From the NCBI RefSeq assembly GCF_000718985.1, contig NZ_JODL01000002.1, positions 186,001 to 250,000 on the forward strand: a stretch of 64,000 nt of DNA. The letters run 5' to 3'. The position numbers were made by a program, and so were the translations under genes. Positions 48,318 through 57,180 of this stretch are shown in pieces. The notes below the pieces were generated by a model, which was not told where the DNA came from, searched no databases, and saw nothing but the letters and a program-made list of their open reading frames with translations. Numbering within the stretch: the first letter of the stretch is position 1; every line of letters starts with the position of its first letter. This DNA is from Streptomyces megasporus (GTDB taxonomy: Bacteria; Actinomycetota; Actinomycetes; Streptomycetales; Streptomycetaceae).

Positions 48318-48911
48318 ATGAGCGCACTCACCGTCGATCCGGGGCCGGGGCACGCCTACGGCTGGGACGACCTGGTCCGGCTCTGGGAGGAGACGGACTG
48401 GCCCGAGGGCTGCAAGGTGGAGATCATCGATGGAGTCATCACCGTGTCACCACCGCCCGCCGGTGACCACAACGTCATTGCCGCCAGGTTGCAGCGGCTG
48501 TTGGACAGGGCACTTCCGGAGGACTGGTACGTCTACCAGACCCAGGGCGTCTCGGTTCCTTTCCGTAGCGGCATCTACGTCCCCGACCTGCTGGTGATGC
48601 CGGAGGCCGCGATCGAGGCGGCCGGCGACCATGCGGTACCGGCCGGGGAGGCGGAGCTCGTCGTGGAGATCACCTCGCCGTCCAACGCGCGGCACGACCG
48701 GATCAGCAAGGCCGCCGGCTACGCCCGGGCCGGAGTGCCGCTGTACCTGTTGGTCGATCGCTGGGCGCCGGGCGGCCCGACGGTGACGCTGTACGGGGAG
48801 CCCAAGGGGGACGTCTACCGGGTGCTGCACGCCGGGAAGTTCGGGGACACCATCCATCTTCCCGAGCCCTTCGACCTCGCCGTCGACACGGGGGTCTTCC
48901 CCGTCGACTGA
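48318..48911 (+). CDS. Uma2-family restriction-endonuclease-fold protein (DUF820)
   Basis: A 197-aa PD-(D/E)xK-fold protein, with VEIIDGVITVSPPPAGDHN, IYVPDLLVMPEAAI and the active-site stretch AELVVEITSPSNARHDRISK (Asp of VPDLL, Glu of VVEI). YARAGVPLYLLVDRW is the usual C-terminal element. AGGAGA lies upstream of the ATG. Streptomycetes carry many Uma2 copies; their substrate is unknown. Confidence 0.92.
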   Translation: MSALTVDPGPGHAYGWDDLVRLWEETDWPEGCKVEIIDGVITVSPPPAGDHNVIAARLQRLLDRALPEDWYVYQTQGVSVPFRSGIYVPDLLVMPEAAIEAAGDHAVPAGEAELVVEITSPSNARHDRISKAAGYARAGVPLYLLVDRWAPGGPTVTLYGEPKGDVYRVLHAGKFGDTIHLPEPFDLAVDTGVFPVD

Positions 48912-48941
48912 GTCGGTGGGAAGCCCCCGTGACGGCGGAGT

Positions 48942-50192
48942 TCAGCAGCTCCGCGCCGCCTCCAGGCGCCGCTGGGTCAGTGCGCGGCGTGTGGCGTAGA
49001 GCGTGACGCCGGCCGCCAGGACCAGCGCGCCCAGTGTGAAGGCGACCGTCGCGCTCCAGCCCGCCGCGTGGTAGGCGATCGCGCCCAGCGGGGCGCCCAG
49101 CGAGCTGCCCAGGTAGTACGCCATCTGGTACAGCGCGGAAGCCTGGGCCTTGCCCTCCTTGGCGGTGCGGCTCACCGAGCTGGACGCCACCGCGTGGCCC
49201 GCGAAGAAGCCCGCCGTGATCAGCACCAGGCCTATCAGGACGGCCGTCAGGGTCTCGCCCAGGCTCACCAGCAGGCCCGTGGAGGTGGTGCCGATCGCCA
49301 GGTAGAGCGCGCCACGCCGGCCCATCCGCTCCACCAGACGTCCGGCGGCGGCCGAGGAGACCGTGCCGACCAGGTAGATCACGAAGATGGAGCCGACCAA
49401 TCCCTGAGAGAGCCCGAAGGGCTCCTCCACCAGCCGGTAGCCGATCACGGTGTAGACCGCGCCGAAGACGACCATGAAGAGCAGGCCGAGCGAGTACAGC
49501 CGCACCAGCAGCCCGTCGGAGAGGTGGCCGCGGACGACGCGCAGCACCGCGGTGGGCCGGATCGAGGCCGGGGTGAAGTTGCGGGCCCTCGGGATCAGCA
49601 GCCGGTAGACGACCGCGCAGAGCAGCGCCACCACGGCCACCGACGCCAGGCCGGCGCGCCAGCCCCAGCCCTCGGCCGCCCAGCCGGTCAGGACACGGCC
49701 GGACATCCCGCCGACGCTGTTGCCCGCCACGAACAGGCCGACGGCCCCCACCAGCGCCCGGGGCGGCAGTTCGTCCGCCAGGTACGCCATCGCGGACGCG
49801 GGGATACCGGCGATCGCGGCGCCCTGGAGGGCGCGCAGCGCGATCAGGATCTCGATGTTCGGCGCGAAGGGCAGCACCAGCGCCACGGCCACCGCGACCG
49901 CCAGGGAGCAGGTCATCACCGTGCGCCGCCCGAAGCGCTCGGAGAGCGCGGAGAGCGGCAGCACGGCCACCGCGAGTCCGATGGTGGCGGCGGAGACGGT
50001 CCAGCTCGCCCGGCCCGGCGTCACGCCGAGGTCGGCGGTGAGGGCGGGCAGCAGGGGCTGGGTGGCGTACAGCAGGCTGAAGGTGGCCAGGCCCACGGCG
50101 AAGAGGGCCAGGCTGATGCGGCGGTTCGACGGTACGGAACGATCGGAGAAGGCACCCGGGCGAGCGGGTGCCCCGGTATCGACAGAAGGCAT
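48942..50192 (-). CDS. MFS transporter (YnfM-like)
   Basis: A 416-aa, 12-helix major facilitator. The first helix includes LALFAVGLATFSLLYATQPL, and the loop 2-3 motif is LSERFGRRTVM. FVAGNSVGGMSGRVLTGW and RLVERMGRRGALYL are further conserved parts. It is transcribed divergently from a LysR-type gene and is probably its target. Its start lies 6 nt after TACCTT, suggesting a leaderless mRNA. The exported compound is unknown. Confidence 0.9.
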   Translation of the reverse strand: MPSVDTGAPARPGAFSDRSVPSNRRISLALFAVGLATFSLLYATQPLLPALTADLGVTPGRASWTVSAATIGLAVAVLPLSALSERFGRRTVMTCSLAVAVAVALVLPFAPNIEILIALRALQGAAIAGIPASAMAYLADELPPRALVGAVGLFVAGNSVGGMSGRVLTGWAAEGWGWRAGLASVAVVALLCAVVYRLLIPRARNFTPASIRPTAVLRVVRGHLSDGLLVRLYSLGLLFMVVFGAVYTVIGYRLVEEPFGLSQGLVGSIFVIYLVGTVSSAAAGRLVERMGRRGALYLAIGTTSTGLLVSLGETLTAVLIGLVLITAGFFAGHAVASSSVSRTAKEGKAQASALYQMAYYLGSSLGAPLGAIAYHAAGWSATVAFTLGALVLAAGVTLYATRRALTQRRLEAARSC

Positions 50193-50198
50193 GCCTCG

Positions 50199-50228
50199 AA
50201 GGTACGATCAAGGGTTTCATGCGTCCAA
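50199..50228 (-). promoter_or_regulatory. Promoter of the MFS gene
   Basis: Minus strand: TTGGAC (50228-50223), 18-nt spacer, TACCTT (50204-50199). The -35 overlaps the left arm of the LysR-site inverted repeat. Confidence 0.5.
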
Positions 50229-50263
50229 TGCACGGAAGTGCGGAAGGTGATCCATGGACGCAT
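50219..50263. promoter_or_regulatory. Inverted repeat between MFS and LysR genes
   Basis: ATGCGTCCA (50219-50227) and TGGACGCAT (50255-50263), perfect 9-bp arms separated by 27 nt, in the 92-nt divergent gap. Likely the recognition region of the LysR-type regulator. Confidence 0.55.
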
Positions 50264-50284
50264 AAGCCGAGGTGGGAGGGTGCC

Positions 50285-51280
50285 ATGTCACCGGTCGGCA
50301 ACAGAAAAGACATCTCGGTTACATCGGACGCGGCCCGCCGTGCGGCCCGAGGCGCCGACTCCGGGCCCGACATCGCTCCCGAGTCCTGGGCGGCCACGCT
50401 CACCCCGAGGCTGGCCCAGTTCGTGGCCGTCGCCCGCCACGAGCACGTCACGCGCGCCGCGGCGGAGTTGGGCGTGCCGCAGTCCACGCTCAGCCGCGCG
50501 ATCGCCCGGCTGGAGAACGACCTCGGGGTGGACCTGTTCACCCGGCGGGGGCGGACGGTCTCCCTCACCCCGGCGGGCCTGACGTTCCTGACGTCCGTGG
50601 AGCGCGCCCTGACCTCCGTGGAACAGGCGGCCGAGGCCGTGCGCGCCGACGCCGACCCGACCACGGGGAAGGTCGCGTTCGGCTTCCTGCACACCCTGGG
50701 TTCCGAGACCGTCCCCGAGCTGATCCGCTCCTTCCGCGTCGACCATCCGCGGGTGCGCTTCTCCCTGATCCAGACGTACGGCGAGGCGATGATCGAGCGG
50801 CTGCGCGCCGGGGACCTCGACCTGTGCCTGACCTCCCCGGTGCCCGACGCCCCGGACCTGGCCGCGCGCCGGTTGGACGAGCAGCGGCTGCGGCTGGTGG
50901 TTCCCGAGGAGCATCCGCTCGCGCGGCGGCGCCGGGTGCGGCTGGTGGAGGCGGCCGAGGAGCCGTTCATCACGCTGGAGCCCGGCTATGGGATGCGCCG
51001 CATCTTCGACGCGCTCTGCGCCGAGGCGGGGTTCCGGCCGAGGATCGCCTTCGAGGGCGAGGAGGCCGAGACGCTGCGCGGTCTGGTGGCGGCCGGACTG
51101 GGCGTGGCCCTGCTGCCGCCCCCGGCCGTGCCCCGGCCGGGGGTGCGGGAGTTGACGGTCACCGAGCCGCGTGCGGTGCGGGAGATCGGGGTGGCCTGGG
51201 TGGAGGGTCGCCCGGAGACCCCGCCCGTGACGGCCTTCCGGACGTTCCTGCTGAGCCGCCGGGGCCGGCTCCTGGCGTGA
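50285..51280 (+). CDS. LysR-family transcriptional regulator
   Basis: A 331-aa regulator. An extended N terminus (about 35 residues) precedes the winged helix: QFVAVARHEHVTRAAAELGV, PQSTLSRAIARLENDLGVDL and FTRRGRTVSLTPAG. The effector domain follows (GKVAFGFLHTLGSETVPELI, LVVPEEHPLA, AAGLGVALLPPPAV). ATG 50285 has GGGAGGG 4 nt upstream. It is divergent from the MFS gene, the usual arrangement for LysR control of an exporter. Confidence 0.93.
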   Translation: MSPVGNRKDISVTSDAARRAARGADSGPDIAPESWAATLTPRLAQFVAVARHEHVTRAAAELGVPQSTLSRAIARLENDLGVDLFTRRGRTVSLTPAGLTFLTSVERALTSVEQAAEAVRADADPTTGKVAFGFLHTLGSETVPELIRSFRVDHPRVRFSLIQTYGEAMIERLRAGDLDLCLTSPVPDAPDLAARRLDEQRLRLVVPEEHPLARRRRVRLVEAAEEPFITLEPGYGMRRIFDALCAEAGFRPRIAFEGEEAETLRGLVAAGLGVALLPPPAVPRPGVRELTVTEPRAVREIGVAWVEGRPETPPVTAFRTFLLSRRGRLLA

Positions 51281-51288
51281 CCGGCGGA

Positions 51289-52044
51289 TCAGTGCCGCAG
51301 GGAGCGGCCGAAACCCGCGGCCAGCGGCATCCGCAGGCCCAGCGGCGGCGGGGCCGCCAGCGCGTCGACCACCGGGCGGGCGAAGTCGTGGTCGCACAGC
51401 GTGCCGAGGACGAAGTTCTCGGCCAGGGCGAGCACTTCACCGCGGTGCTGTCGCAGGGCGTGGCCGTCGGTGTGGACCTCGAACCGGCAGACGTCCGGGT
51501 TGGTCTTCTTGGCCCGCGCGGCCAGGCGGTACGACAGGTCGGGATCGGTGTGCTCGTCGTCCGTGCCGTGCACCAACAGCACCTTCCGTCCGGCCAGTTG
51601 GCGCACCGGCTCCGGTTCGCCCGCCTCGCGGTGATCCGGCAGCCAGGGGGCCAGTGCCAGCACGGAGACCACGGCCGGGTGGCCCGCGGCCCGCAGCGCG
51701 GCGCGGGCTCCCATGTCCCAGCCGGCCAGGCACACCGGTATGTCGCCGTAGAGTTCCACGACCTGTTCCAGCGCCCACTCCACGTCCTCCACCGGGTGGG
51801 CGTCCTCGCCGTTCCAACCGCGGTAGCGGTAGTGGACGACGTGCGTGGCCAGCTCCGCGCCGGCCCCCGTCCGTGCCAGTCGCCGTGCCAGCGGCAGCAC
51901 GGCCGCCGCGGCTCTGGAGGAGCGGCGGCGGGTGCTCACCGCCCGTCCTCCGGGCAGCAGGAGGACCACTCCCTGCGCCGACCGGTCCGCACCGAACGCC
52001 CGCCCCAACCGCGCATCCCGTCGCGGCAACGCCTGTCGAGTCAC
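51289..52044 (-). CDS. Alpha/beta hydrolase with Asp at the nucleophile position
   Basis: A 251-aa cytoplasmic hydrolase of the dienelactone-hydrolase-like group: GVVLLLPGGRAVSTRRRSS, VEDVEWALEQVVELYGDIP, the elbow CLAGWDMGARAAL, VLLVHGTDDEHTDPD (acid) and TDGHALRQH (His). The nucleophile elbow reads G-W-D-M-G, with Asp where Ser or Cys is usual. That could mean ester chemistry through an aspartyl intermediate or loss of activity. The start at GTG 52044 is weakly supported. It converges with the LysR gene with only 8 nt between stops. Confidence 0.78.
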   Translation of the reverse strand: MTRQALPRRDARLGRAFGADRSAQGVVLLLPGGRAVSTRRRSSRAAAAVLPLARRLARTGAGAELATHVVHYRYRGWNGEDAHPVEDVEWALEQVVELYGDIPVCLAGWDMGARAALRAAGHPAVVSVLALAPWLPDHREAGEPEPVRQLAGRKVLLVHGTDDEHTDPDLSYRLAARAKKTNPDVCRFEVHTDGHALRQHRGEVLALAENFVLGTLCDHDFARPVVDALAAPPPLGLRMPLAAGFGRSLRH

Positions 52045-52160
52045 GGCAGAACCATGGCAGAAGCCCGGGTGTACCGGCGGTGTCGCGCGGTCACCATTGG
52101 ATATCGAAGGGCGTGGCGGGCCGGGCTTGGGCGCTCTCCGGGGCGCCGGTGGGTCCCGGG

Positions 52161-52189
52161 GTGATATCTACGCGCGTAGGCGCTAGAGT
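52161..52189 (+). promoter_or_regulatory. Leaderless promoter of add
   Basis: GTGATA (52161-52166), 17-nt spacer, TAGAGT (52184-52189). The ATG at 52196 is 6 nt after the -10, and no ribosome binding site exists. The nucleoside operator fills the spacer. Confidence 0.55.
52168..52179. promoter_or_regulatory. Nucleoside-regulon operator, perfect copy, add promoter
   Basis: CTACGCGCGTAG preceded by ATAT, exactly as at deoC. It lies between the -35 and -10 of add. Confidence 0.75.
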
Positions 52190-52195
52190 GCCGCA

Positions 52196-53335
52196 ATGAC
52201 GAGCGAGACTGTCACCACCGTCCCCACCGCGGACCAGATCCGCCGCGCCCCCAAGGTGCTGCTGCACGACCACCTCGACGGCGGACTCCGTCCGGCCACC
52301 GTCGTCGAGCTCGCCCGTGAGACCGGCTACGACGGTCTGCCGGAGACGGACCCCGAGGCGCTGGGCGTCTGGTTCCGGGAGGCCGCCGACTCCGGCTCCC
52401 TGGAGCGCTACCTGGAGACCTTCTCCCACACCTGCGCGGTGATGCAGACCCGCGACGCCCTGGTGCGGGTCGCCGCCGAGTGCGCCGAGGACCTGGCGGC
52501 CGACGGCGTGGTCTACGCGGAGGTGCGGTACGCCCCCGAGCAGCACCTGGAGCGGGGGCTGAGTCTCGAAGAGGTCGTCGAGGCCGTCAACGAGGGCTTC
52601 CGACTGGGCGAGCGCCGGGCGCGCGAGGCCGGGCACCGCATCCGTGTCGGCGCCCTGCTCACCGCGATGCGGCACGCCGCCCGCTCCCTGGAGATCGCCG
52701 AACTCGCCAACCGCTACCGTGACCTGGGCGTCGTGGGGTTCGACATCGCGGGCGCCGAGGCGGGGTACCCGCCCACCCGGCACCTGGACGCCTTCGAGTA
52801 CCTCAAGCGGGAGAACAACCACTTCACCATCCACGCCGGCGAGGCGTTCGGGCTGCCGTCGATCTGGCAGGCCCTCCAGTGGTGCGGCGCCGACCGGCTC
52901 GGCCACGGGGTGCGCATCATCGACGACATCCACATCGGGAAGGACGGTGCCGTCGAACTCGGCCGGCTCGCGGCGTACGTGCGGGACAAGCGCGTCCCGT
53001 TGGAGATGTGCCCCACCTCCAACCTCCAGACCGGCGCGGCCCCCTCGTACGCGGAGCACCCCATCGGGCTGCTGCGGAAGCTGCGCTTCCGGGTCACGGT
53101 CAACACCGACAACCGGCTGATGAGCGGCACCAGCATGAGCCGCGAGTTCGAGCACCTGGTGGAGACGTTCGGCTACACCCTCGACGACCTTCAGTGGTTC
53201 ACCGTCAACGGGATGAAGTCGGCCTTCCTTCCTTTCGATGAACGTCTGGCCATGATCAATGACGTGATCAAGCCCGGCTACGCCGAGTTGAAGTCCGAGT
53301 GGCTGTTCCAGGAGGCCTCCGGAAAGGGGCTGTGA
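52196..53335 (+). CDS. add: Adenosine deaminase
   Basis: Deaminates adenosine and deoxyadenosine to inosine forms, 379 aa, zinc-dependent. Motifs: [12 protein letters not shown] (metal His-x-His), [26 protein letters not shown] (His and catalytic Glu), DRLGHGVRI and [13 protein letters not shown] (metal/catalytic Asp). The mRNA seems leaderless. It carries the same operator as the nucleoside ABC operon and deoC, so it probably belongs to one regulon. Confidence 0.95.
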   Translation: MTSETVTTVPTADQIRRAPKVLLHDHLDGGLRPATVVELARETGYDGLPETDPEALGVWFREAADSGSLERYLETFSHTCAVMQTRDALVRVAAECAEDLAADGVVYAEVRYAPEQHLERGLSLEEVVEAVNEGFRLGERRAREAGHRIRVGALLTAMRHAARSLEIAELANRYRDLGVVGFDIAGAEAGYPPTRHLDAFEYLKRENNHFTIHAGEAFGLPSIWQALQWCGADRLGHGVRIIDDIHIGKDGAVELGRLAAYVRDKRVPLEMCPTSNLQTGAAPSYAEHPIGLLRKLRFRVTVNTDNRLMSGTSMSREFEHLVETFGYTLDDLQWFTVNGMKSAFLPFDERLAMINDVIKPGYAELKSEWLFQEASGKGL

Positions 53336-53489
53336 CCAGCCGTTTCGTTCTCCGTCGAGGTGGTGGGCGGGGGAGCGGGGGCGGCCCGGTCCGCGACACT
53401 CGACCGTTTCGGGGTGTTTGCGAACAGCGTGACGCCCTGGCTACGTTCGCGAAGCCGCTCAAGCCACCCACACGAGGACGTAAAAGCTG

Positions 53490-53921
53490 ATGATCCAGCG
53501 AACGATGAGAACACTCGGTGTCGCCGTGCTCGGTGTCGCCTTCGCCGCCGTCGGTGCCGGCACCGCCGCCGCGGACACCCTGGGTCTGGACAAGACCACC
53601 GGTGGCCTGCTGAAGCCCCTGCCCGTGGAGGAGGCCGCCCGGACGCTTCCGGCGCCCGGCGGCGAACAGGCGCGGACGCTTCCGGCACCCGGTGGCGAAC
53701 AGGCGCGGACGCTGCCCGCACCCGGCGGTGAGCAGGCGCGGACGCTGCCCGCTCCTGACGGTGAGCAGGCGCGGACGCTGCCCGCGCCCGCCGAGCAGAA
53801 GGACCCGCTGCGGCAGTTGCTCGGCGGTCTGCCGCTCGGCGGCGCGAAGAAGCCGACGATGGTCAACCTGCCGACCGGCGAGCTCACGGGCTCCCTGAGC
53901 ACCGGGGATCTCCTGGGCTGA
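53490..53921 (+). CDS. Small secreted protein with 11-residue tandem repeats
   Basis: A 143-aa exported protein. A signal peptide (TMRTLGVAVLGVAFAAVGAG, cleavage near TAAADT) is followed by four to five copies of ARTLPAPGGEQ. The C terminus reads DPLRQLLGGLPLGGAKKPTM. ATG 53490 has GAGGA 11 nt upstream. No cysteine or catalytic motif is present. A structural or wall-associated role is possible but not demonstrated. Confidence 0.7.
   Translation: MIQRTMRTLGVAVLGVAFAAVGAGTAAADTLGLDKTTGGLLKPLPVEEAARTLPAPGGEQARTLPAPGGEQARTLPAPGGEQARTLPAPDGEQARTLPAPAEQKDPLRQLLGGLPLGGAKKPTMVNLPTGELTGSLSTGDLLG
53637..53790 (+). repeat. 33-nt tandem repeats, 4.7 copies
   Basis: Units start at 53637, 53670, 53703, 53736 and 53769 (last incomplete). 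They keep the frame and encode ARTLPAP[GD]GEQ. Units differ by a few silent and one amino-acid change. Confidence 0.9.
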
Positions 53922-53971
53922 GCACCCGCTCCCTCCTACGGCCGTCCTCCCGCCTCTTCCGTCGGGAGGCG

Positions 53972-54013
53972 CGACGGGCCGCACACCGGACACGCCCGGT
54001 GTGCGGCCCGTCG
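53972..54013. terminator. Bidirectional terminator
   Basis: Perfect 18-bp stem (53972-53989 with 53996-54013), 6-nt loop, between the repeat protein and PspC genes. Confidence 0.85.
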
Positions 54014-54021
54014 TACGTCTG

Positions 54022-54225
54022 TCACAGCCCGGCGTGCCGCGTCTTCCGCTCGTCGGGCAGCAGCACCCACAGCACGATGTAGAGCAGGAACTGCGGCCCC
54101 GGCAGCAGGCAGGAGACCAGGAAGATCACTCGCATCGTGTTCGCGGAGACGCCGAAGCGGCGGGCCAGCCCGGCGCACACGCCACCGATCATCCGGTCGT
54201 CACTGGGACGGACAAGTGCGGCCAT
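54022..54225 (-). CDS. PspC domain membrane protein
   Basis: A 67-aa protein made almost only of a PspC domain: LVRPSDDRMIGGVCAGLARRFG, then the helix TMRVIFLVSCLLPGPQFLLYI and VLWVLLPDE. AAGGAG lies 6 nt before the ATG at 54225. Such proteins belong to envelope-stress systems. It stands alone beside the afsQ region. Confidence 0.92.
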   Translation of the reverse strand: MAALVRPSDDRMIGGVCAGLARRFGVSANTMRVIFLVSCLLPGPQFLLYIVLWVLLPDERKTRHAGL

Positions 54226-54311
54226 GGGAGACTCCTTCGCTCTGCCCGGAACGCCACCGTTCGATGGCGACGAATCCACCGTAGATGAGCCATCCGGGCG
54301 AAAACGTCGGT

Positions 54312-54863
54312 CTAAGGGGCGATTCCGACCCTGGGAGTCCTCGGGGTCGCCCCCTGATCCTCGCCGTCGGGGCGACGGACCCGGGCGTCGGGGGCGTCCG
54401 CGTTCTCCGCGGCCCGCAGCCGGGCGCGCAGCGCGGGAAAGCACAGCAGGTGCACCAGGGCCACCCCGGTGGTGTTGAGCAGCAGCGCGTCCACGTCCGC
54501 GACCTGTCCCGGCACGGCGGGCTGCGTCAGCTCGATGCCGAGCGAGATCATCGCCGAGGCGAAGACGGTGCGGGCCCACGAGCCCAGGCGCGACGTGGGG
54601 CGGGCCACCACCATCGGCAGCAGCACCCCCAGCGGGGCGAGCAGCGCCAGATCACCGCCTATGCCCTCCAGCGCGGCCCGGGGTCCGCTCGCCAGATCGG
54701 CGTGGATCGAGGCGAAGGGACGCAGGTTCGCGGGGGCGACCCAGGGCACGGACAGCGGTCGCAGTGTCAGCCAGCCGACGAACAGCAGATGGCAGCAGAG
54801 GAGAACGAGGCCCGCTGTGCGGATGCGGTGGACGGCGGAGCCGCCGCGGTGTCGATGCTGCAC
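54312..54863 (-). CDS. VanZ-like family membrane protein
   Basis: A 183-aa protein with about four helices: TAGLVLLCCHLLFVGWLTLR, LALLAPLGVLLPMVV, RTVFASAMISLGIELTQ and LLLNTTGVALVHLLCF. The arrangement NLRPF, ELTQ and ADVDALLLNTTG is typical of VanZ-like proteins (not proof of glycopeptide resistance). A charged tail ends the protein. GTG 54863 is the likely start, without a clear ribosome binding site. Confidence 0.85.
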   Translation of the reverse strand: MQHRHRGGSAVHRIRTAGLVLLCCHLLFVGWLTLRPLSVPWVAPANLRPFASIHADLASGPRAALEGIGGDLALLAPLGVLLPMVVARPTSRLGSWARTVFASAMISLGIELTQPAVPGQVADVDALLLNTTGVALVHLLCFPALRARLRAAENADAPDARVRRPDGEDQGATPRTPRVGIAP

Positions 54864-54930
54864 GGGGACGAAGACGCGCGCGGCGCGGAACGCGGTTCCG
54901 CGCGGTGACGTGGCATCCGAGTGTGCCGGA

Positions 54931-55563
54931 TCACCCCGGAACCGGGGAGCCCGTCGGCTTCGTCGCCTCGGGTCCGCCGCGCAGCGCGCGGGTGCACGAG
55001 TACTCCATCGGCCGCCCGTCGGCGCCGTCCCCGGCCGGGCCGGCGAGCACCACCGAGTCCTCCCGGCCGGCGGCGTCCGTGCCCGCGAACGTGCAGACGA
55101 TCTGGGCCAGCGCGAAGGGCGGCAGCCCGTCGGGCTCCTGGCTCAGCCGCAGTGCCTCGTCGGGGTCCCCCTCGGCCGGCCCGCGGACCTCCAGGTCCTC
55201 GGGGACGGAACTGCCGAAGCCGGCCTCGTCCTCGGCCCGGGAGGGGGGCTTGCGCAACTCGTCCAGCAGGGCGCGGGCCGTCTCCAGCCTCGTGGCCCCG
55301 CCCTTCCTCCCGGGCGACGGCACGGCGCGCTCCACCGCGATCACCTCGCCGCTGCAGACGAGGAAGACGGACGTCCGGACGGTCTCGTCCCCGGACGGTC
55401 GTTCCCCGCCGAGGCGCGGTGGCGTGCACGACACCCGGGACGGCGCCGAGCCGGCGTCCACCGGCACGGGCGTCGGGCGGATGCCGCACCCGCCGAGCGC
55501 GAGCGCGGCGAGAACGGTGAGGGAGGCGGCGACCGTGCGGACGGTACGGCGCGCGGTGATCAT
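54931..55563 (-). CDS. Lipoprotein of the afsQ operon
   Basis: A 210-aa lipoprotein: a signal segment (TVAASLTVLAALALGGC) with lipobox ALGGC, then an external domain with several cysteines (VSCTPPRLGG, FLVCSGEVIAVE, IVCTFAGTD, YSCTRALRGG). It overlaps the afsQ2 stop by 4 nt (ATGA), so it is coupled to the sensor kinase gene. This matches, from memory, the lipoprotein gene next to afsQ2 in S. coelicolor; a signal-sensing accessory role is inferred. Confidence 0.85.
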   Translation of the reverse strand: MITARRTVRTVAASLTVLAALALGGCGIRPTPVPVDAGSAPSRVSCTPPRLGGERPSGDETVRTSVFLVCSGEVIAVERAVPSPGRKGGATRLETARALLDELRKPPSRAEDEAGFGSSVPEDLEVRGPAEGDPDEALRLSQEPDGLPPFALAQIVCTFAGTDAAGREDSVVLAGPAGDGADGRPMEYSCTRALRGGPEATKPTGSPVPG

Positions 55564-57122
55564 CGTTCGCTCTCCTCGTCGGTGCCGGTGTCCGCGTCGA
55601 CGTCGGTCCCGCCGTCGTCACCGTCCCGGTCCGGCGCGAGCCGGCTCGCGCCGCGCGGCAGCCGCAGGGTGAAGACCGCGCCGCCCTCGGGCGCGTTCTC
55701 CGCGGTGATCTCGCCCCCGTGGATGTGCGCGTTCTCCAGGGCGATCGACAGCCCGAGTCCGCTGCCCTCCGAGCGGGGCCGGGACGCGCTCGCCTTGTAG
55801 AAGCGGTCGAAGACGTGCGGCAGCACCTCCTCGGGGACCCCCGGACCGCGGTCGGCGACCCGGATCGTCAGCTCGTCCTCGCCGGTGGCCGTCTTGCCGG
55901 TGCGCACCGACACCCGCACCGGGGAGCCGCCGTGCTTGAGCGCGTTGCCGATCAGGTTGGCCAGGATCACGTCCAGCCGTCGCGGGTCGAGCCGCGCCAT
56001 GATGCCCCGGTCGGCGTCGAGTTCGACCGCGTCCAGCCACGCGCGGGCGTCGATGCAGGCCGTCACCTGGTCGGCGACGTCGACGTCGTCCAGGACCAGC
56101 TTGGCCGTGCCCGCGTCGAAGCGGGTGACCTCCATCAGGTTCTCCACGAGGTCGTTCAGCCGTCGGGTCTCGCCGACCACCAGTCTGACGGCGGGCGCGA
56201 TCATGGGGTCGAGCGAGTCGACCTCGTCCTCCAGCACCTCCGTCACCGCGGTGATCGCGGTCAGCGGGGTGCGCAGTTCGTGGGACATGTCCGCCACGAA
56301 GCGGCGGCTGGACTCCTCGCGGGCGCTCAGCTCCGCCACCCGTTTCTCCAACGCCTCGGCGGCGCCGTTGAACGTCCGGGAGAGCTCGGCGAGTTCGTCG
56401 GTCCCCGACACCTGCAGCCGGGTGTCCAGCTTCCCCTCGCCCAGCCGCCGCGCCGCGTCCCCCAGGCGCTGCACGGGCCGCAGCACCGTCGTGGCGGCGG
56501 CCTGCGCCAGCAGGGCGGAGCCGATCAGCGCCAGCGCGGTGGCGATCCCCAGCGACCAGGCCAGGGAGTTGAGGTCGTCCCGCTCGGGCGCCAGCGACTT
56601 GAACATGTAGCCCGTCGGTCCGCCGCCGATCACGGTCGCGCCGGCCACCAGGTACGGCTCGCCCCGCAGCGTGATCCGCTGCCAGTACAGGTGGTACGGC
56701 GCCGGGTTGGAGGCGTCGACCGGGCGCTTCTCGTTCACCGCGGCGCGCAGCTCCCGGGGCACGTCGGCCAGGGTGAAGTCGGGGTCGGACACGGCGTCGC
56801 AGGCCGGGCTCCCGCCCTGCGGGTCGGTCAGGACCACCTCGTAGCGCTGGGTGGTGGTGGCCATGGCGTCGGCCGCGCCGCGCAGCGCGTCGCAGGTCGG
56901 CCGCTTGGCCAGGGAACCGGCGTGGTCGCCCAGCGATTCGTGGAAGTCGTCGAGCGCGGCGTCCTGGGTCCGGGTGAGGACGGCGTCGCGGTTGAGCCAG
57001 TAGGCGATGCCGGAGGCGGCCGTCGCGGCGATCAGCGCGACCAGCGCGAAGACGACCACGAGCCGCATGCGCAGACTCGTCAGCCGCAGCGCCTCCATGA
57101 CCCTGCCGGGGAACGCGCTCAC
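55560..57122 (-). CDS. afsQ2: Sensor histidine kinase AfsQ2
   Basis: Membrane kinase that phosphorylates AfsQ1, 520 aa. Helix 1 is at about 18-40 (LVVVFALVALIAATAASGIAYW). An external sensor domain follows, then a second helix (LGIATALALIGSALLAQAAA) and HAMP (RRLGEGKLDTRLQVSG). HisKA contains MSHELRTPLTAI and HATPase contains NLIGNALKHGG, DRGPGVPEE and GSGLGLSI. GTG 57122 is chosen for AGGAG 7 nt upstream (GGAGAGGCACC). An 85-nt gap containing a hairpin separates it from afsQ1. Confidence 0.93.
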   Translation of the reverse strand: MSAFPGRVMEALRLTSLRMRLVVVFALVALIAATAASGIAYWLNRDAVLTRTQDAALDDFHESLGDHAGSLAKRPTCDALRGAADAMATTTQRYEVVLTDPQGGSPACDAVSDPDFTLADVPRELRAAVNEKRPVDASNPAPYHLYWQRITLRGEPYLVAGATVIGGGPTGYMFKSLAPERDDLNSLAWSLGIATALALIGSALLAQAAATTVLRPVQRLGDAARRLGEGKLDTRLQVSGTDELAELSRTFNGAAEALEKRVAELSAREESSRRFVADMSHELRTPLTAITAVTEVLEDEVDSLDPMIAPAVRLVVGETRRLNDLVENLMEVTRFDAGTAKLVLDDVDVADQVTACIDARAWLDAVELDADRGIMARLDPRRLDVILANLIGNALKHGGSPVRVSVRTGKTATGEDELTIRVADRGPGVPEEVLPHVFDRFYKASASRPRSEGSGLGLSIALENAHIHGGEITAENAPEGGAVFTLRLPRGASRLAPDRDGDDGGTDVDADTGTDEESER

Positions 57123-57180
57123 GGTGCCTCTCCTGGTGAGCCTCGCCACCCGCCGGGCGCGGGCGTGGATATCGGTGCCG

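Noticed and set aside
54312..54863. VanZ-like protein as a sign of a glycopeptide-resistance locus
   Set aside because: No vanHAX, vanRS or related genes nearby; VanZ-like proteins are widespread in actinobacteria without that role.
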